Assembly (NCBI RefSeq): GCF_010728925.1
Contig: NZ_AP022608.1
Location: 5,270,001-5,334,000, forward strand
Direction: 5' to 3'
Source of the DNA: Mycolicibacterium gadium
GTDB taxonomy: Bacteria > Actinomycetota > Actinomycetes > Mycobacteriales > Mycobacteriaceae
DNA length: 64,000 nucleotides
Positions 1-10,464 of the stretch are shown one piece after another. The notes beneath the pieces are model-generated. The model had not been told where the DNA came from, did not search any database, and worked only from the letters and a program-made list of their open reading frames with translations. The translations under genes were made by a program, and so were the position numbers. The first letter of the stretch is position 1. Each line of letters opens with the position of its first letter.

Positions 1-451
1 TCACATGCACGCTGGACAGGTCGAGCCACTGCAGATCGTCGATGGCCAAGAGCAACGGGCCGGTTTCGGCGTAGCGCTCGATGACGGCGAGGAACGCGGC
101 CGCGACGGCGCGTTGGTCGGTCACCTCACCCGAGCCTGCCCGCAACAGCACCTGATCCACCGCGAGCAGCTGGGGTGCGGGCAGGTCCGCCCACGTGCGG
201 GGGTCGACGTCGTCGAGCATGTCCGCCAGGGCGGTGTACGCAAGAACGGATTCAGCGGCCGCGGCACGCGTGGACAGCACCCGGAACCCTCGAGCCGCTG
301 CCTCCTCGAGGGTGGCCAACCACAGCGTGGTCTTGCCGATTCCCGGCTCGCCTTCGATTAGCAGCGCGGATGGCCCGACGGTCGTCGAGGTCAAGAACGT
401 CTTGACCGAACGATCCTCCGTCGGGCGGCCTCGTAGACCAACCTCCGGCAT
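1..451 (-). CDS. LuxR-type regulator with AAA/NACHT-like ATPase, N-terminal part (runs off window)
   Basis: The fragment codes for about 150 residues from an ATG at 451 and has no stop inside the window. Walker A GEPGIGKTT lies at about residues 34-42, and a Walker B-like LLLAIDDLQWLD is close to the window edge. This layout matches the large MalT-like or adenylate-cyclase-associated regulators of Actinobacteria, which usually end in a LuxR helix-turn-helix; that part is outside the window, so the DNA-binding end is assumed. TTG codons upstream (near 472-484, preceded by AGGGG) are alternative starts. The next gene, fumC, is transcribed in the same direction but ends 117 bp away. Confidence 0.75.
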   Translation of the reverse strand, partial: MPEVGLRGRPTEDRSVKTFLTSTTVGPSALLIEGEPGIGKTTLWLATLEEAAARGFRVLSTRAAAAESVLAYTALADMLDDVDPRTWADLPAPQLLAVDQVLLRAGSGEVTDQRAVAAAFLAVIERYAETGPLLLAIDDLQWLDLSSVHV

Positions 452-568
452 CCACAATTCCCGGCACGTAGACAACTGACACAACCCCTGCACCGCACGA
501 CGCCCAGGACAGGCCAGGTCGCGGCGGTGGCAGTGTGTCTGTACCCCCTACGCAGCGGTTGTACTCCC

Positions 569-1987
<1,419 letters not shown>

Positions 1988-2018
1988 TTGTGCTCCCTGT
2001 TCTTCGGTGTGTTTGCGG

Positions 2019-3047
2019 TTACGGCAGCGGATAGAACGCGTTGCTGTCGCCGGTGAAATCGATCGCAGAGTATTCGTTGAGCTTGGAAAGGCGGTGGTAG
2101 GCCTCGATCATGCGCACCGTGCCGGACTTGCTGCGCATCACGATGGACTGGGTGGTGCAACCGCCGCCGGAGTAGCGCACGCCCTGCAGCAGGTCCCCGT
2201 CGGTGACGCCGGTGGCGCAGAAGAACACGTTCTCCCCGGACACCAGGTCCTCGGTCTCGAGCACCCGGTCGACGTCATGGCCCGCGTCGATGGCCTTCTG
2301 ACGCTCGTTGTCGTCGGTGGGTGCCAGCACGGCCTGAATGGCGCCGCCCATACAGCGGATCGCGGCGGCGGCGATGATGCCCTCGGGAGTGCCGCCGATG
2401 CCGGCCAGCATGTCGGTACCCGAATTGGGGCGGCACGCGGAGATGGCACCCGCGACGTCGCCGTCGGAGATCAACCGGATACGGGCGCCCGACTCGCGGA
2501 CGTCGGCGATGAGTTGTTCGTGGCGCGGCCGGTCCAGGATGCACACGGTGACGTCGCGCACCGACAGTCCCTTCACCTTGGCCACGGCGCGGACGTTCTC
2601 GCCGATCGGCGCGGTGATGTCGATCGCGCTCACCGCCTCGGGGCCGACGGCGATCTTGTTCATGTAGAAGACCGCCGACGGATCGAACATGGCGCCGCGC
2701 TCGGCGACCGCGAGCACCGAGATGGCGTTGGGCATGCCCTTGCTCATCAGGGTGGTGCCGTCGACCGGGTCGACCGCGAAGTCGCACTCCGGCCCGTCGC
2801 CGTTGCCGACCTCTTCGCCGTTGTAGAGCATGGGCGCGTTGTCCTTCTCGCCCTCGCCGATCACGACGACACCGCGCATCGATACCGAGTTGACCAGCTC
2901 ACGCATTGCGTCGACGGCGGCCCCGTCGCCGCCCTCCTTGTCGCCGCGGCCTACCCATCGTCCTGCTGCCATCGCACCGGCTTCGGTGACTCTCACGAGT
3001 TCAAGGGCGAGGTTACGGTCGGGTGCTTCACCGCGCGCGGGTGTCAT
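2019..3047 (-). CDS. glpX: Fructose-1,6-bisphosphatase class II
   Basis: This enzyme hydrolyses fructose 1,6-bisphosphate to fructose 6-phosphate and is the gluconeogenic FBPase of mycobacteria. The 342 residues include the metal-binding motif DPVDGTTL and the conserved [12 protein letters not shown] segment of the GlpX family. The ATG at 3047 gives an N-terminus ([24 protein letters not shown]) typical of mycobacterial orthologues. It is divergent from the DUF4245 gene, with 54 bp between the starts, and precedes fumC. This pairing puts gluconeogenesis and the TCA cycle in one likely transcript. Confidence 0.97.
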   Translation of the reverse strand: MTPARGEAPDRNLALELVRVTEAGAMAAGRWVGRGDKEGGDGAAVDAMRELVNSVSMRGVVVIGEGEKDNAPMLYNGEEVGNGDGPECDFAVDPVDGTTLMSKGMPNAISVLAVAERGAMFDPSAVFYMNKIAVGPEAVSAIDITAPIGENVRAVAKVKGLSVRDVTVCILDRPRHEQLIADVRESGARIRLISDGDVAGAISACRPNSGTDMLAGIGGTPEGIIAAAAIRCMGGAIQAVLAPTDDNERQKAIDAGHDVDRVLETEDLVSGENVFFCATGVTDGDLLQGVRYSGGGCTTQSIVMRSKSGTVRMIEAYHRLSKLNEYSAIDFTGDSNAFYPLP

Positions 3048-3101
3048 GGGCAGATTGTCCCATTAGCCCCCCGCCCTTTGGGACCTGGGATACTGGCGAC
3101 C

Positions 3102-3749
3102 ATGACCACCCAACCGGCTCCGGCTCCGCGGCCAGCGAAGTCGCGGCTACTGCAGGACGGCCGGGATATGTTCTGGTCGATCGCACCGCTCATAGTGGCC
3201 TGCGTCGTGCTGGCCGGGGTGCTGGGGATGTGCTCGTTTCAGGCCAGCGGACCCGCCGAGGGTCCCGTGCCGACCTACGACGCACCCGGCGCGCTTCAAG
3301 CCGACGCGGAGGCCCTCAAGATCCCGATCAGGGTGCCGCAGCTGCCCGAGGGCTGGCAACCGAACTCCGGCAGCAGGAACGGCATCGACGGTGGCCGCAT
3401 CGATCCGACATCGGGGGAGACCCTGCGAGCGGTCAGCTCGACGGTCGGTTTTCTGGCGCCTAGCGGCATGTACGTGAGCCTGACGCAGAGCAACGCCGAC
3501 GAGGACAAGCTCGTCGCTTCGCTGCGACCCGACGTGCGCCCGACAGGCGCCGAGGACGTCGACGGCGTGACGTGGGTGGTTTACGAGGGCGGAGATCGGG
3601 AGGGGCGGCCCGCCGAGCCCCTGTGGACGACGCGGCTGAACGGCCCGACGGGGCCGGCGCAGGTTGCGCTGACCGGGGCCGCTACGACCGACGAGTTCCG
3701 TACGCTGGCTGCGGCGACGCAGACCGCCGCTCCACTGCCTACCAAGTAG
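3102..3749 (+). CDS. DUF4245 membrane-anchored protein (Rv1100-like)
   Basis: A 215-residue protein with one N-terminal membrane segment at about residues 28-48 (SIAPLIVACVVLAGVLGMC) after a short proline-rich cytoplasmic tail; the rest should be extracytoplasmic. It is recognised as a DUF4245 protein by its position between glpX and the AI-2E gene, as for Rv1100, and by its architecture. No catalytic motif was seen and the function is unknown. The ATG at 3102 sits 8 bp after a GATACT that could be a -10 box, so the transcript may be leaderless. Its stop TAG overlaps the AGGAG ribosome-binding site of the next gene. Confidence 0.85.
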   Translation: MTTQPAPAPRPAKSRLLQDGRDMFWSIAPLIVACVVLAGVLGMCSFQASGPAEGPVPTYDAPGALQADAEALKIPIRVPQLPEGWQPNSGSRNGIDGGRIDPTSGETLRAVSSTVGFLAPSGMYVSLTQSNADEDKLVASLRPDVRPTGAEDVDGVTWVVYEGGDREGRPAEPLWTTRLNGPTGPAQVALTGAATTDEFRTLAAATQTAAPLPTK

Positions 3750-3757
3750 GAGACGTC

Positions 3758-4555
3758 ATGGCCATGCTCGAAGCAGACCTCACCGGCTGGACCGTTTCGC
3801 CGTTCGCCGCTGCGGGCTTCACCCATGACGTGTATCGCAGAGGTGAGGGTCCCGGAGTGGTGCTGATCCCGGAGATGCCCGGCGCCCATCCTGGCGTGTT
3901 CGCGCTGGGAAATCATCTGGTGGACAACGGGTTCACGGTGGCCATACCGTCGCTGTTCGGCACTCCCGGAGCGCCGGCGATGCGTCCCGGCGCGGTCCCG
4001 GTCATGTTGCGTGGTTGTGTGGCAAAGGAATTCGCGGGTTTTGCGACCAACGCCGACCGTCCGGTCGCGCACTACCTGCGTGCGCTGGCCCGCGATCTCA
4101 ATGAGAAGACACCGGGCAAGGGCGTCGGCGTGATCGGGCAGTGCTTCACCGGCGGTTTCGCGCTGGCGGCTGCGGTCGACGACAGCGTGCTCGCGCCCGT
4201 TCTCAGCCAGCCATCGCTGCCGTTTCCGCTGACGCCGAAACAGCGGCGCGACCCGGGCCTGTCGGAAGCCGAGCTGAAGATCGTGCAGCGGCGCGCTGCC
4301 AACGAGGGACTGTGCGCGCTGGGATTGCGCTTCAGCGAGGACCCGCTGGTGCCTGCCGAACGATTCAAGACTCTCAAAGACCGGCTCGGCGATGCGTTCG
4401 AGGTCATCGAGATCAACTCGAAGAAGGGCAACGAGCACGGGTTCGGCAAGATGGCGCACTCCGTGCTGACCCTGGAGCGCCGCGAGCAGGAAGGCCACCC
4501 CACCGACGACGCGATGAAGCGCGTCGTCGAGTTCTTCAATCAGCGCTTGACGTAG
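3758..4555 (+). CDS. Dienelactone hydrolase family protein
   Basis: A 265-residue alpha/beta hydrolase. The expected cysteine nucleophile elbow of the DLH family is visible as GVIGQCFTGG at about residues 123-132, and a late His occurs in NEHGFGKM. The family acts on dienelactones and other esters; the substrate here cannot be named. The ATG at 3758 is chosen because AGGAG (3748-3752) precedes it, and the longer upstream frame merely shadows the DUF4245 gene. It probably forms an operon with DUF4245. Its last 20 bp overlap the convergent AI-2E gene. Confidence 0.85.
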   Translation: MAMLEADLTGWTVSPFAAAGFTHDVYRRGEGPGVVLIPEMPGAHPGVFALGNHLVDNGFTVAIPSLFGTPGAPAMRPGAVPVMLRGCVAKEFAGFATNADRPVAHYLRALARDLNEKTPGKGVGVIGQCFTGGFALAAAVDDSVLAPVLSQPSLPFPLTPKQRRDPGLSEAELKIVQRRAANEGLCALGLRFSEDPLVPAERFKTLKDRLGDAFEVIEINSKKGNEHGFGKMAHSVLTLERREQEGHPTDDAMKRVVEFFNQRLT

Positions 4556-5768
4556 CCGCGGGCGACTTTTCGTCCTTCTCGGACTCGGACTCGGACTCGG
4601 TCTCGGCTTCTTCTTTGGCCTGTTCACGCTTCTGCTTGATGCGGCGGCCCAACCGCCACACCGGGTTTCGCTTCTTGGGTTTGGTGTCTTTCTCGTCGGG
4701 CTGATCCATCGGCACACCCTTGTAAACGGCCAGATACACGCTGATGGTGGTGACGATGATGATCATCAGCACCGGGCCGATCACGATGCCCCACGCGCCG
4801 AACATCGCGATTCCGGCGAACACCGCCAGCAGCATCAGCGCCGAGTCCAGGCGGGCAGCGCGGGGAACCAGTATGGGGCGCAGGAAGTTGTCGATGTTCG
4901 TCACCACGATGAGGTGGAACAGGATCACGAATATGCCGCCGTAGATATTGCCGAACAGGATCATTCCGACACCGAACGGGATCGTGATGATGCCGCTTCC
5001 GAGCGGAATGACCGACAGCGCCGACAGTAGAACGGCGAGCAGGAAGAAGCCCTGGTGGAATCCGGCGAGGTAGATCGACCCGGCGCCTGCGACGCCCTGG
5101 CAGACGGCGATGACGAACTGGCCCATGACGGTGCCCTTGACCATCGCGCCCATCTTCGACATGTACAGGTCGGTGATCTCCTCGCCCAGCGGATTCAGTC
5201 GCCGGATGAGCAGCAGCACCTTATCCCGGTTGGTCAGCAGCGACAGGAACACGTAGAGGAACAGGATGGCCGCCGTGATCGCACCGAATGCGCCGCCGGC
5301 GGCGCCCTGGAGTAGGCCGAGCAACCACTTGCCCACTTCCTGAGCGACGGTGGTCATCGAATTCTGTAGTGACTCAGGGGTGATCGTGTAGTCGACAAAC
5401 GGCACGCGGTGCAGCAATTCGTTGGCCAACGCCAACGACCGGTTGCCGAGGGCCGACAGATCGGTGTTCTCGACCCAGACGGCGACCCGCTCGACCATGT
5501 TGGTGATCTGGATGACCGCAAGGAACACGAACAGGCTCAACGGCACGATCACCGCGGCGAAGGCGGCCAGTAGCGTCAGCGTCGCCGACAATCCCGCGCC
5601 GAGTTTCTTGTTGAGCCGTGTGTAGAGCGGCTGGAACAGGTAGGCCGCCACCGCGGCGACCACGATCAGAATGAAATACCCACGCAGGAAGTACGCGCCG
5701 AAGGCGATCGCGACGACGGTCGCGACCGCAAGCGCACGCTTCTGTGTCAGCGTGAATTCGGTGTTCAC
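4536..5768 (-). CDS. AI-2E family transporter (Rv1101c-like)
   Basis: A 410-residue polytopic membrane protein of the AI-2E exporter/PerM family, with two N-terminal membrane segments (residues about 12-45), one near 65-85, and a C-terminal cluster at about 210-340. Family members export small molecules or act as ion antiporters; the substrate is unknown. The tail is charged and ends in an SE-rich low-complexity stretch (ETESESESEKDEK) encoded by imperfect hexamer repeats at about 4579-4612. The gene occupies the Rv1101c position. Its 3' end overlaps the DLH gene by 20 bp in convergent orientation. Confidence 0.9.
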   Translation of the reverse strand: MNTEFTLTQKRALAVATVVAIAFGAYFLRGYFILIVVAAVAAYLFQPLYTRLNKKLGAGLSATLTLLAAFAAVIVPLSLFVFLAVIQITNMVERVAVWVENTDLSALGNRSLALANELLHRVPFVDYTITPESLQNSMTTVAQEVGKWLLGLLQGAAGGAFGAITAAILFLYVFLSLLTNRDKVLLLIRRLNPLGEEITDLYMSKMGAMVKGTVMGQFVIAVCQGVAGAGSIYLAGFHQGFFLLAVLLSALSVIPLGSGIITIPFGVGMILFGNIYGGIFVILFHLIVVTNIDNFLRPILVPRAARLDSALMLLAVFAGIAMFGAWGIVIGPVLMIIIVTTISVYLAVYKGVPMDQPDEKDTKPKKRNPVWRLGRRIKQKREQAKEEAETESESESEKDEKSPAATSSAD

Positions 5769-5777
5769 GCGCTATTT

Positions 5778-6605
5778 CTACAGAACTTTCGCTCGCGCCT
5801 CGACCTGTTTGGCCCGTTGACCCTCGATGAACCGCATCGACATGCGATTCAGCAGAGTGGGGGCCATCCTGGCGAACAACCATTGAACGCGCGCGATCCG
5901 CGGCTTCACCAGGATCGCCTTGTTCTTCTCGACCGCGCGCAGGATGTCCTGCGCCAACCGGTCGGCGTCGTACGGCCTGCCGCCCTGAGTTTGCAGGAAG
6001 TAGTCACGGCCGACGAATCCGCCGATGGCGCCCTTGTCGAGGATCGGCGTCTCGACGGCGGCCGGGCACACCACGAGCACGCCGACGCCGCGCGGGACCG
6101 CTTCGGAGCGCAACGCCATCGATAACCCGACGACGGCATGTTTGGTCGTCACGTAACTGGTGATCTGGCCCGCCGCGGCAAGGCCCGCCATCGACGCGGT
6201 GTTGACGATGTGGCCGTGGCCCTGGCGCAGCATCAGCGGATAGGCCGCCACGACGCCATGGACGACGCCGCGCAGGTTGATGTCGATGATCGTGTTCCAC
6301 TGGTCCAGCGTCAGCAACTCGGTGTCGCCGCCCCAACAGATTCCCGCGTTGTTGAACATCAGGTCGAGTCGGCCGGCGCGGTCGACCACGTCGTCGACGA
6401 CGGCCTGCACCGCCCCCGCGTCCGTGACGTCGAGTCGTGCTGCGCGGGCCCCGCCACCCAGTGCAGCGGCGGTCCGCTCGGCGGCCTCACCGTCGATGTC
6501 GGTGCACACCACATGCGCGCCTGCGCCGACGAGCGCGCGGCACAACGCTGCGCCGATCCCCGACCCGGCGCCCGTGACGATGGCCTGCTTGCCGGCGAAA
6601 CTCAC
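5778..6605 (-). CDS. Short-chain dehydrogenase/reductase
   Basis: A 275-residue classical SDR. The cofactor motif TGAGSGIG is at about residues 11-18, NNAG follows the fourth strand, and the active-site pair appears as YVTTK. Such enzymes oxidise alcohols or reduce ketones with NAD(P)(H); the long basic C-terminus resembles mycobacterial SDRs acting on lipids. The GTG start at 6605 overlaps the TGA of the upstream SDR (GTGA), which indicates translational coupling. Substrate not identifiable from sequence. Confidence 0.9.
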   Translation of the reverse strand: MSFAGKQAIVTGAGSGIGAALCRALVGAGAHVVCTDIDGEAAERTAAALGGGARAARLDVTDAGAVQAVVDDVVDRAGRLDLMFNNAGICWGGDTELLTLDQWNTIIDINLRGVVHGVVAAYPLMLRQGHGHIVNTASMAGLAAAGQITSYVTTKHAVVGLSMALRSEAVPRGVGVLVVCPAAVETPILDKGAIGGFVGRDYFLQTQGGRPYDADRLAQDILRAVEKNKAILVKPRIARVQWLFARMAPTLLNRMSMRFIEGQRAKQVEARAKVL

Positions 6606-7369
6606 TGAGCCTCCGCCAGTTTCATCACGTGCCCCAGCACATCCGGGTACTTCTTCAGGTGTGCGCCGCCGTTGAGATCAAGCACCTCACCGGTGAGCCA
6701 CGAGTTCTGCGGCGAACACAGGAACACCACCGCGTTCGCGATCTCCTCCGGCTTACCCGCACGCCCGAGCGCGGTGTTCTCCGCATAGTCCTCGACGAGG
6801 CCCGGGATGAGCGACGAGCCCGCCGTCAGCGGCGTATCGACGAAACCGGGCGCCACCGCATTGACCCGGATGCCGCGCGGCCCCCACTCCAGCGCCGCGA
6901 CCTGGGTCAGCATCGACAGCCCGGCCTTGGCCGAGCAGTAGGCGCTCATCCCGACGGCAGGCTGGCGACCGTTGAGCGAGCTGATCGACACGAGTGAGCC
7001 GCCCGCTCGCAGCTTCTGTCCGGCGTATTTGGCGACGATGAACGATCCGTTCAGGCATACATCGACGACTCCGCGAAACTCGTCGACCGACAGGTCGGTG
7101 ATCAGGCCGAGGCTGCCGAATCCCGCGCAGTTCACCACGACGTCGAGCGGACCGATCTCTTCGAATAGGCGTTGCACCGAGGTCTCGTCGGTGACGTTGA
7201 CCTGTGCAGCGGTGTGAGGCTCGCCGAGTTCGGCGGCCCGTTCTCGCGCGCCGTCGGCGTTGAGGTCGGCGATCGTGACGCGGCAGCCGTCGGCCGCGAG
7301 CGCCTGTGCGCTGGCCCAGCCGATGCCGGACGCACCACCGATCACGACAGCCACTCGCCCGTTGCTCAT
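6602..7369 (-). CDS. Short-chain dehydrogenase/reductase
   Basis: A 255-residue classical SDR with GGASGIG near the N-terminus, NCAG, an active-site YCSAK and the C-terminal SWLTGEVLDLNGG typical of FabG-like enzymes. The ATG at 7369 is preferred over a longer frame because GAAAGGG lies 7 bases upstream. First gene of a two-SDR operon, divergent from the SRPBCC gene; the shared 61-bp promoter region contains a KstR-like palindrome (7391-7404). This context suggests a role in sterol or related lipid oxidation, but that is inference. Confidence 0.9.
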   Translation of the reverse strand: MSNGRVAVVIGGASGIGWASAQALAADGCRVTIADLNADGARERAAELGEPHTAAQVNVTDETSVQRLFEEIGPLDVVVNCAGFGSLGLITDLSVDEFRGVVDVCLNGSFIVAKYAGQKLRAGGSLVSISSLNGRQPAVGMSAYCSAKAGLSMLTQVAALEWGPRGIRVNAVAPGFVDTPLTAGSSLIPGLVEDYAENTALGRAGKPEEIANAVVFLCSPQNSWLTGEVLDLNGGAHLKKYPDVLGHVMKLAEAQ

Positions 7370-7390
7370 ACAGTTGCCCTTTCGACGCAG

Positions 7391-7404
7391 TGGAACGCGT
7401 TCCA
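7391..7404. promoter_or_regulatory. KstR-like operator (perfect palindrome) in divergent promoter
   Basis: TGGAACGCGTTCCA is a perfect 14-bp palindrome fitting the KstR consensus TnnAACnnGTTnnA. It lies 22 bp before the SDR start at 7369 and 27 bp before the SRPBCC start at 7431, so one bound repressor could control both directions. Assignment to KstR is by consensus match only; another TetR-family repressor could use the same site. Confidence 0.55.
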
Positions 7405-7430
7405 ACTTAGCTCTTTGACACACTCGACCC

Positions 7431-7895
7431 ATGAGCGATCTCAATATGTCGCAGACAGTCCACGTGGCAGCCACACCCGAGGACCTCTACGAGATGGTGT
7501 CCGATGTGACGCGGATGGGGGAGTGGAGTCCCGTCTGCCGGGAATGCTGGTGGGACGAGGGCGCAGGCCCGCGCGAAGGCGCATGGTTCACGGGCCGCAA
7601 CGAGACTCCGGAACGGACCTGGGAGACCCGCAGTCAGGTAGTGGCCGCCGAGCCCGGGCGCAGGTTCGCATGGGAGGTCAACAACGGCTGGGTGTACTGG
7701 TGCTTCACCTTCGCGCCCTACGGAGCGGGCTCGCTGCTCACCGAGGAATGGATTTTCCTGCCCGCAGGTATCGAGGGTTTCCGCGAGCGGTTCGGTGATC
7801 AGGCTGACGCCGAGATCGAGAAGCGTCGGGCGGCGGCCGAGAGCGGCATCCCCGCCACGCTCGCCGCAATCAAGAGGGCGGCTGAAAGCGGCTGA
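7431..7895 (+). CDS. SRPBCC (START/polyketide cyclase-like) family protein
   Basis: A 154-residue single-domain protein. The N-terminal pattern (VHVAATPEDLYEMVSDVTRMGEWSP) is the usual start of SRPBCC helix-grip proteins, which bind hydrophobic ligands in a deep cavity. A Trp-rich central part (WEVNNGWVYWCFTF) would line the pocket. The ligand is unknown. The gene is divergent from the SDR pair across the KstR-like palindrome and precedes the SulP gene by 31 bp on the same strand, so the two may be cotranscribed. Confidence 0.88.
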   Translation: MSDLNMSQTVHVAATPEDLYEMVSDVTRMGEWSPVCRECWWDEGAGPREGAWFTGRNETPERTWETRSQVVAAEPGRRFAWEVNNGWVYWCFTFAPYGAGSLLTEEWIFLPAGIEGFRERFGDQADAEIEKRRAAAESGIPATLAAIKRAAESG

Positions 7896-7926
7896 CAGAA
7901 CTCACCGCGGTGGCAGGCTGTGATGA

Positions 7927-9596
7927 GTGAGCCGGTTTCGGTCATGGGGGCGCCCACGATTTCGTGACGTGATCGCGGGGTTGGTCACCGGGCTGTTCTC
8001 GATTCCCGAAGGAATGGCTTACGCCAGCATCGGCGGGTTCAACCCGGTCGCCGGTCTCTACTCAGGTGTCGTATCCACGATCGTCGGGTCGATGTTCGCC
8101 CGGACGGTCCTGATGGTCACGACGCTGACCAGCGCGCTGGCCCTGACCTCGCAGAGCGTGTTGAGCGCAGCGGGACTCGACCCGACCGATCCCTCCAACA
8201 TCGCGGCGCTGGTGCTCGTCGCGGGCGCCGTCATGCTGCTGTTCGGTCTGTTGCGTTTCGGGGCGATGATGAACTTCGTTTCGAACGCCGTGATGACCGG
8301 CTTCACCACCGGTATCGCACTGCAGATCATCGCCGGGGTGATCCACGACGCCACCGGCTACCGGCCCGACAGTCACAACACCGTCGGCAAGTTCGTCGAT
8401 GCCTTGATCCACTTCGGCTCATGGCAGTTGGCGCCATGTCTGGTGGCGCTCGGCACGGTCGCGGTCTGGGCCGTGTTCTATTTCATCAAGGCGCTGGAGG
8501 CGTTCGCGACACTGATCGCGTTGGTCGTCGTGACCGCCGTGGTGTCGGTGATCGCCGTCGACGTCGAGACCGTCGGCGATATCGCGTCGATTCCAAATGC
8601 ATTGCCGCCCGTGCAGATGCCGAACTTCGGCGCCATGCCTGAGCTGTTGGCCGGGGGCTGGCCGTCGCGCTTGTCGGACTCGCACAAGCCGCCGGTATCT
8701 CGGCGGCCGTCCCGAATCCGGACGGCCGCCGGCCCAGTACCAACGGCGATTTCGTCGCCCAAGGGGCGGCGAACCTGGCCGGCGGCTTCTTCGGCGCCTT
8801 GCCGACGGGCGGCTCGCTGTCCAGAACCGGAGTGGCCGTCTCCGCCGGTGCCCAAACCCGATGGACGGGCATCTTCGCCGGAATATGGCTGGCCGCACTG
8901 GTATTGGTTGCCGGTTCCCTGGCAGAACTGATACCGATGCCGGTCATTGGTGGCCTGATCCTGGTCATAGGGCTGGAGCTGGTGATGGGGCGCCGGGACG
9001 ATATCGTGCTGGTGCTGCGCACCGCACCGTTGTCGGCAGTGGCGATGCTGATCACCTTCGCCGCTACCACGCAATTGCCTCTGCACACCGCGATCCTGAT
9101 CGGAGCGATCACGTCGCTGGTGCTCTACTGCGTAAAGGCCGCGCAGTCGGCACAGTTGATCGCGTTACGGCCTGTCGGGTATGGATGGGAGCGGGCACCG
9201 GTACCCGCCGCCCTACCGAACAACGAGGTCGCCGTCCTGCATTACGCGGGCGTCGGTCTGTTCGCTGAAGTACCTCGCATCGACGAGGAGTGGCCCGACG
9301 TGTCCGGGTCGCGGAATGCGGTCGTGGTGCTGAGCATGGCCGCCCTGCCCGACGTTCCGTCATCGAAAGTCGTCCATGCACTGAACAAATGGGCCACCGA
9401 CCTGCACTCGCGCGGCGGCCGCCTGATCATCGCCGGGCTCAGCCCTGCCGCGCTACACGTAATGCAGCGCGCGGGCATCGGGGACGTGGTGGGTCAGGAC
9501 GGTCTGATACCGGCGAGCACCAAGGTCTTCGGCGCGTTGGAGGACGCCGTCGACGCTGGGCGCGCATGGATCGAGCGTGGGGAAACTAGCGCTTGA
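7927..9596 (+). pseudogene. SulP family sulfate/anion transporter, interrupted by a one-base frameshift
   Basis: The first frame (GTG 7927) encodes a SulP N-terminus: DVIAGLVTGLFSIPEGMAYA, then several membrane helices, as far as about residue 242. At the G run 8653-8657 the coding potential moves to another frame, which continues LAVALVGLAQAAGISAAV, further membrane helices and a C-terminal STAS domain, to a stop at 9596. Adding one G to the run restores a single reading frame of about 556 codons. SulP proteins carry sulfate, bicarbonate or other anions across the cytoplasmic membrane. It is either a recent pseudogene or a sequencing error in a homopolymer; the intact STAS end argues that decay is recent if real. 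Its 3' end overlaps the convergent FGE gene by 11 bp. Confidence 0.85.
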
Positions 9597-10464
9597 TGCA
9601 CCGAAAGCCGATGTGGCTCATGCCGGTATCGACGGCTTGGGGACGCCGCGCAGCGGGGCGATAGCGAAGGCAGTAGACGTCGGCGCATAGAAAAGAGCCA
9701 CCCTTGACCACTTTGCGAGGCACCTGAAACTGCGGCTGCCTCGGGTCGTAACTGTCCGAAGCACAACAGGGTTGATCGTCACGGGTCTCGCCGTACCAAT
9801 CACTGGTCCACTCCCACACGTTGCCGGCCATGTCGAAAAGTCCGTAACCGTTGGGTGGATAACTGCCGACCGGTGCGGTGCGGCCATAGCCTTTGTCGGG
9901 CCGCCAGGGGAAATCGCCGTGCCAGTAGTTCGCCAGCGGCTCGCCCGGCGATTCCGCCTCGTCGCCCCACGTGTATTCCGCCTCGCTCAGCCCACCCCGT
10001 GCGGCGGTTTCCCATTCGGCCTCGGTCGGCAGGGACATGCCCGCCCACCCCGCATAGGCTTCTGCGTCTTCGTAGGCGACATGCACCACGGGGTGATCTG
10101 CGCGCTTGTCGATCGAAGACAGCGGACCGACGGGACGGCGCCACGCCGCCCCCGGCGTCCAGGTCCACCACAGGTTGAGGTGTCGGAGGTCCACAGGTCC
10201 CGTCGTCCGGGTGAACACCATCGATCCCGGCTGCAGATTCTCCGGCGGTGCCTGCGGATAGTCCGCGGCGTTCACGGGCCGTTCAGCGACCGTGAGATAT
10301 CCTGTGGCATCGACGAACTCGGCGAACTGAGCATTCGTAACGGCTTTCGTCATGATCCAAAAGCCGTCGACACCGACGGACCGCGCAGGCGCTTCCTCCG
10401 GATAATGACGATCGGAGCCCAGCGTTGCCGTCTGCGCTGGAATCCAGACGAGTTCGTCAGTCAC
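9586..10464 (-). CDS. Formylglycine-generating enzyme (sulfatase-activating)
   Basis: A 292-residue FGE-sulfatase domain protein. FGE oxidises the cysteine of a CxPxR or CxAxR motif in type I sulfatases to C-alpha-formylglycine, using copper and oxygen. The active-site signature GGSFLCADVYCLRYRPAAR holds both redox cysteines at about residues 260 and 265, and the core motifs AGNVWEWTSDW and PTEAEWE are present, so it should be active. The ATG at 10464 overlaps the upstream HAD gene by 8 bp. Being last in an operon with two CTAGR-type sulfatases, its substrates are probably those neighbours. Confidence 0.93.
   Translation of the reverse strand: MTDELVWIPAQTATLGSDRHYPEEAPARSVGVDGFWIMTKAVTNAQFAEFVDATGYLTVAERPVNAADYPQAPPENLQPGSMVFTRTTGPVDLRHLNLWWTWTPGAAWRRPVGPLSSIDKRADHPVVHVAYEDAEAYAGWAGMSLPTEAEWETAARGGLSEAEYTWGDEAESPGEPLANYWHGDFPWRPDKGYGRTAPVGSYPPNGYGLFDMAGNVWEWTSDWYGETRDDQPCCASDSYDPRQPQFQVPRKVVKGGSFLCADVYCLRYRPAARRPQAVDTGMSHIGFRCIKR

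Noticed and set aside
4579..4612. Hexamer repeats as a mobile or CRISPR-like repeat
   Set aside because: They are simple SE codon repeats in the acidic tail of the AI-2E protein.
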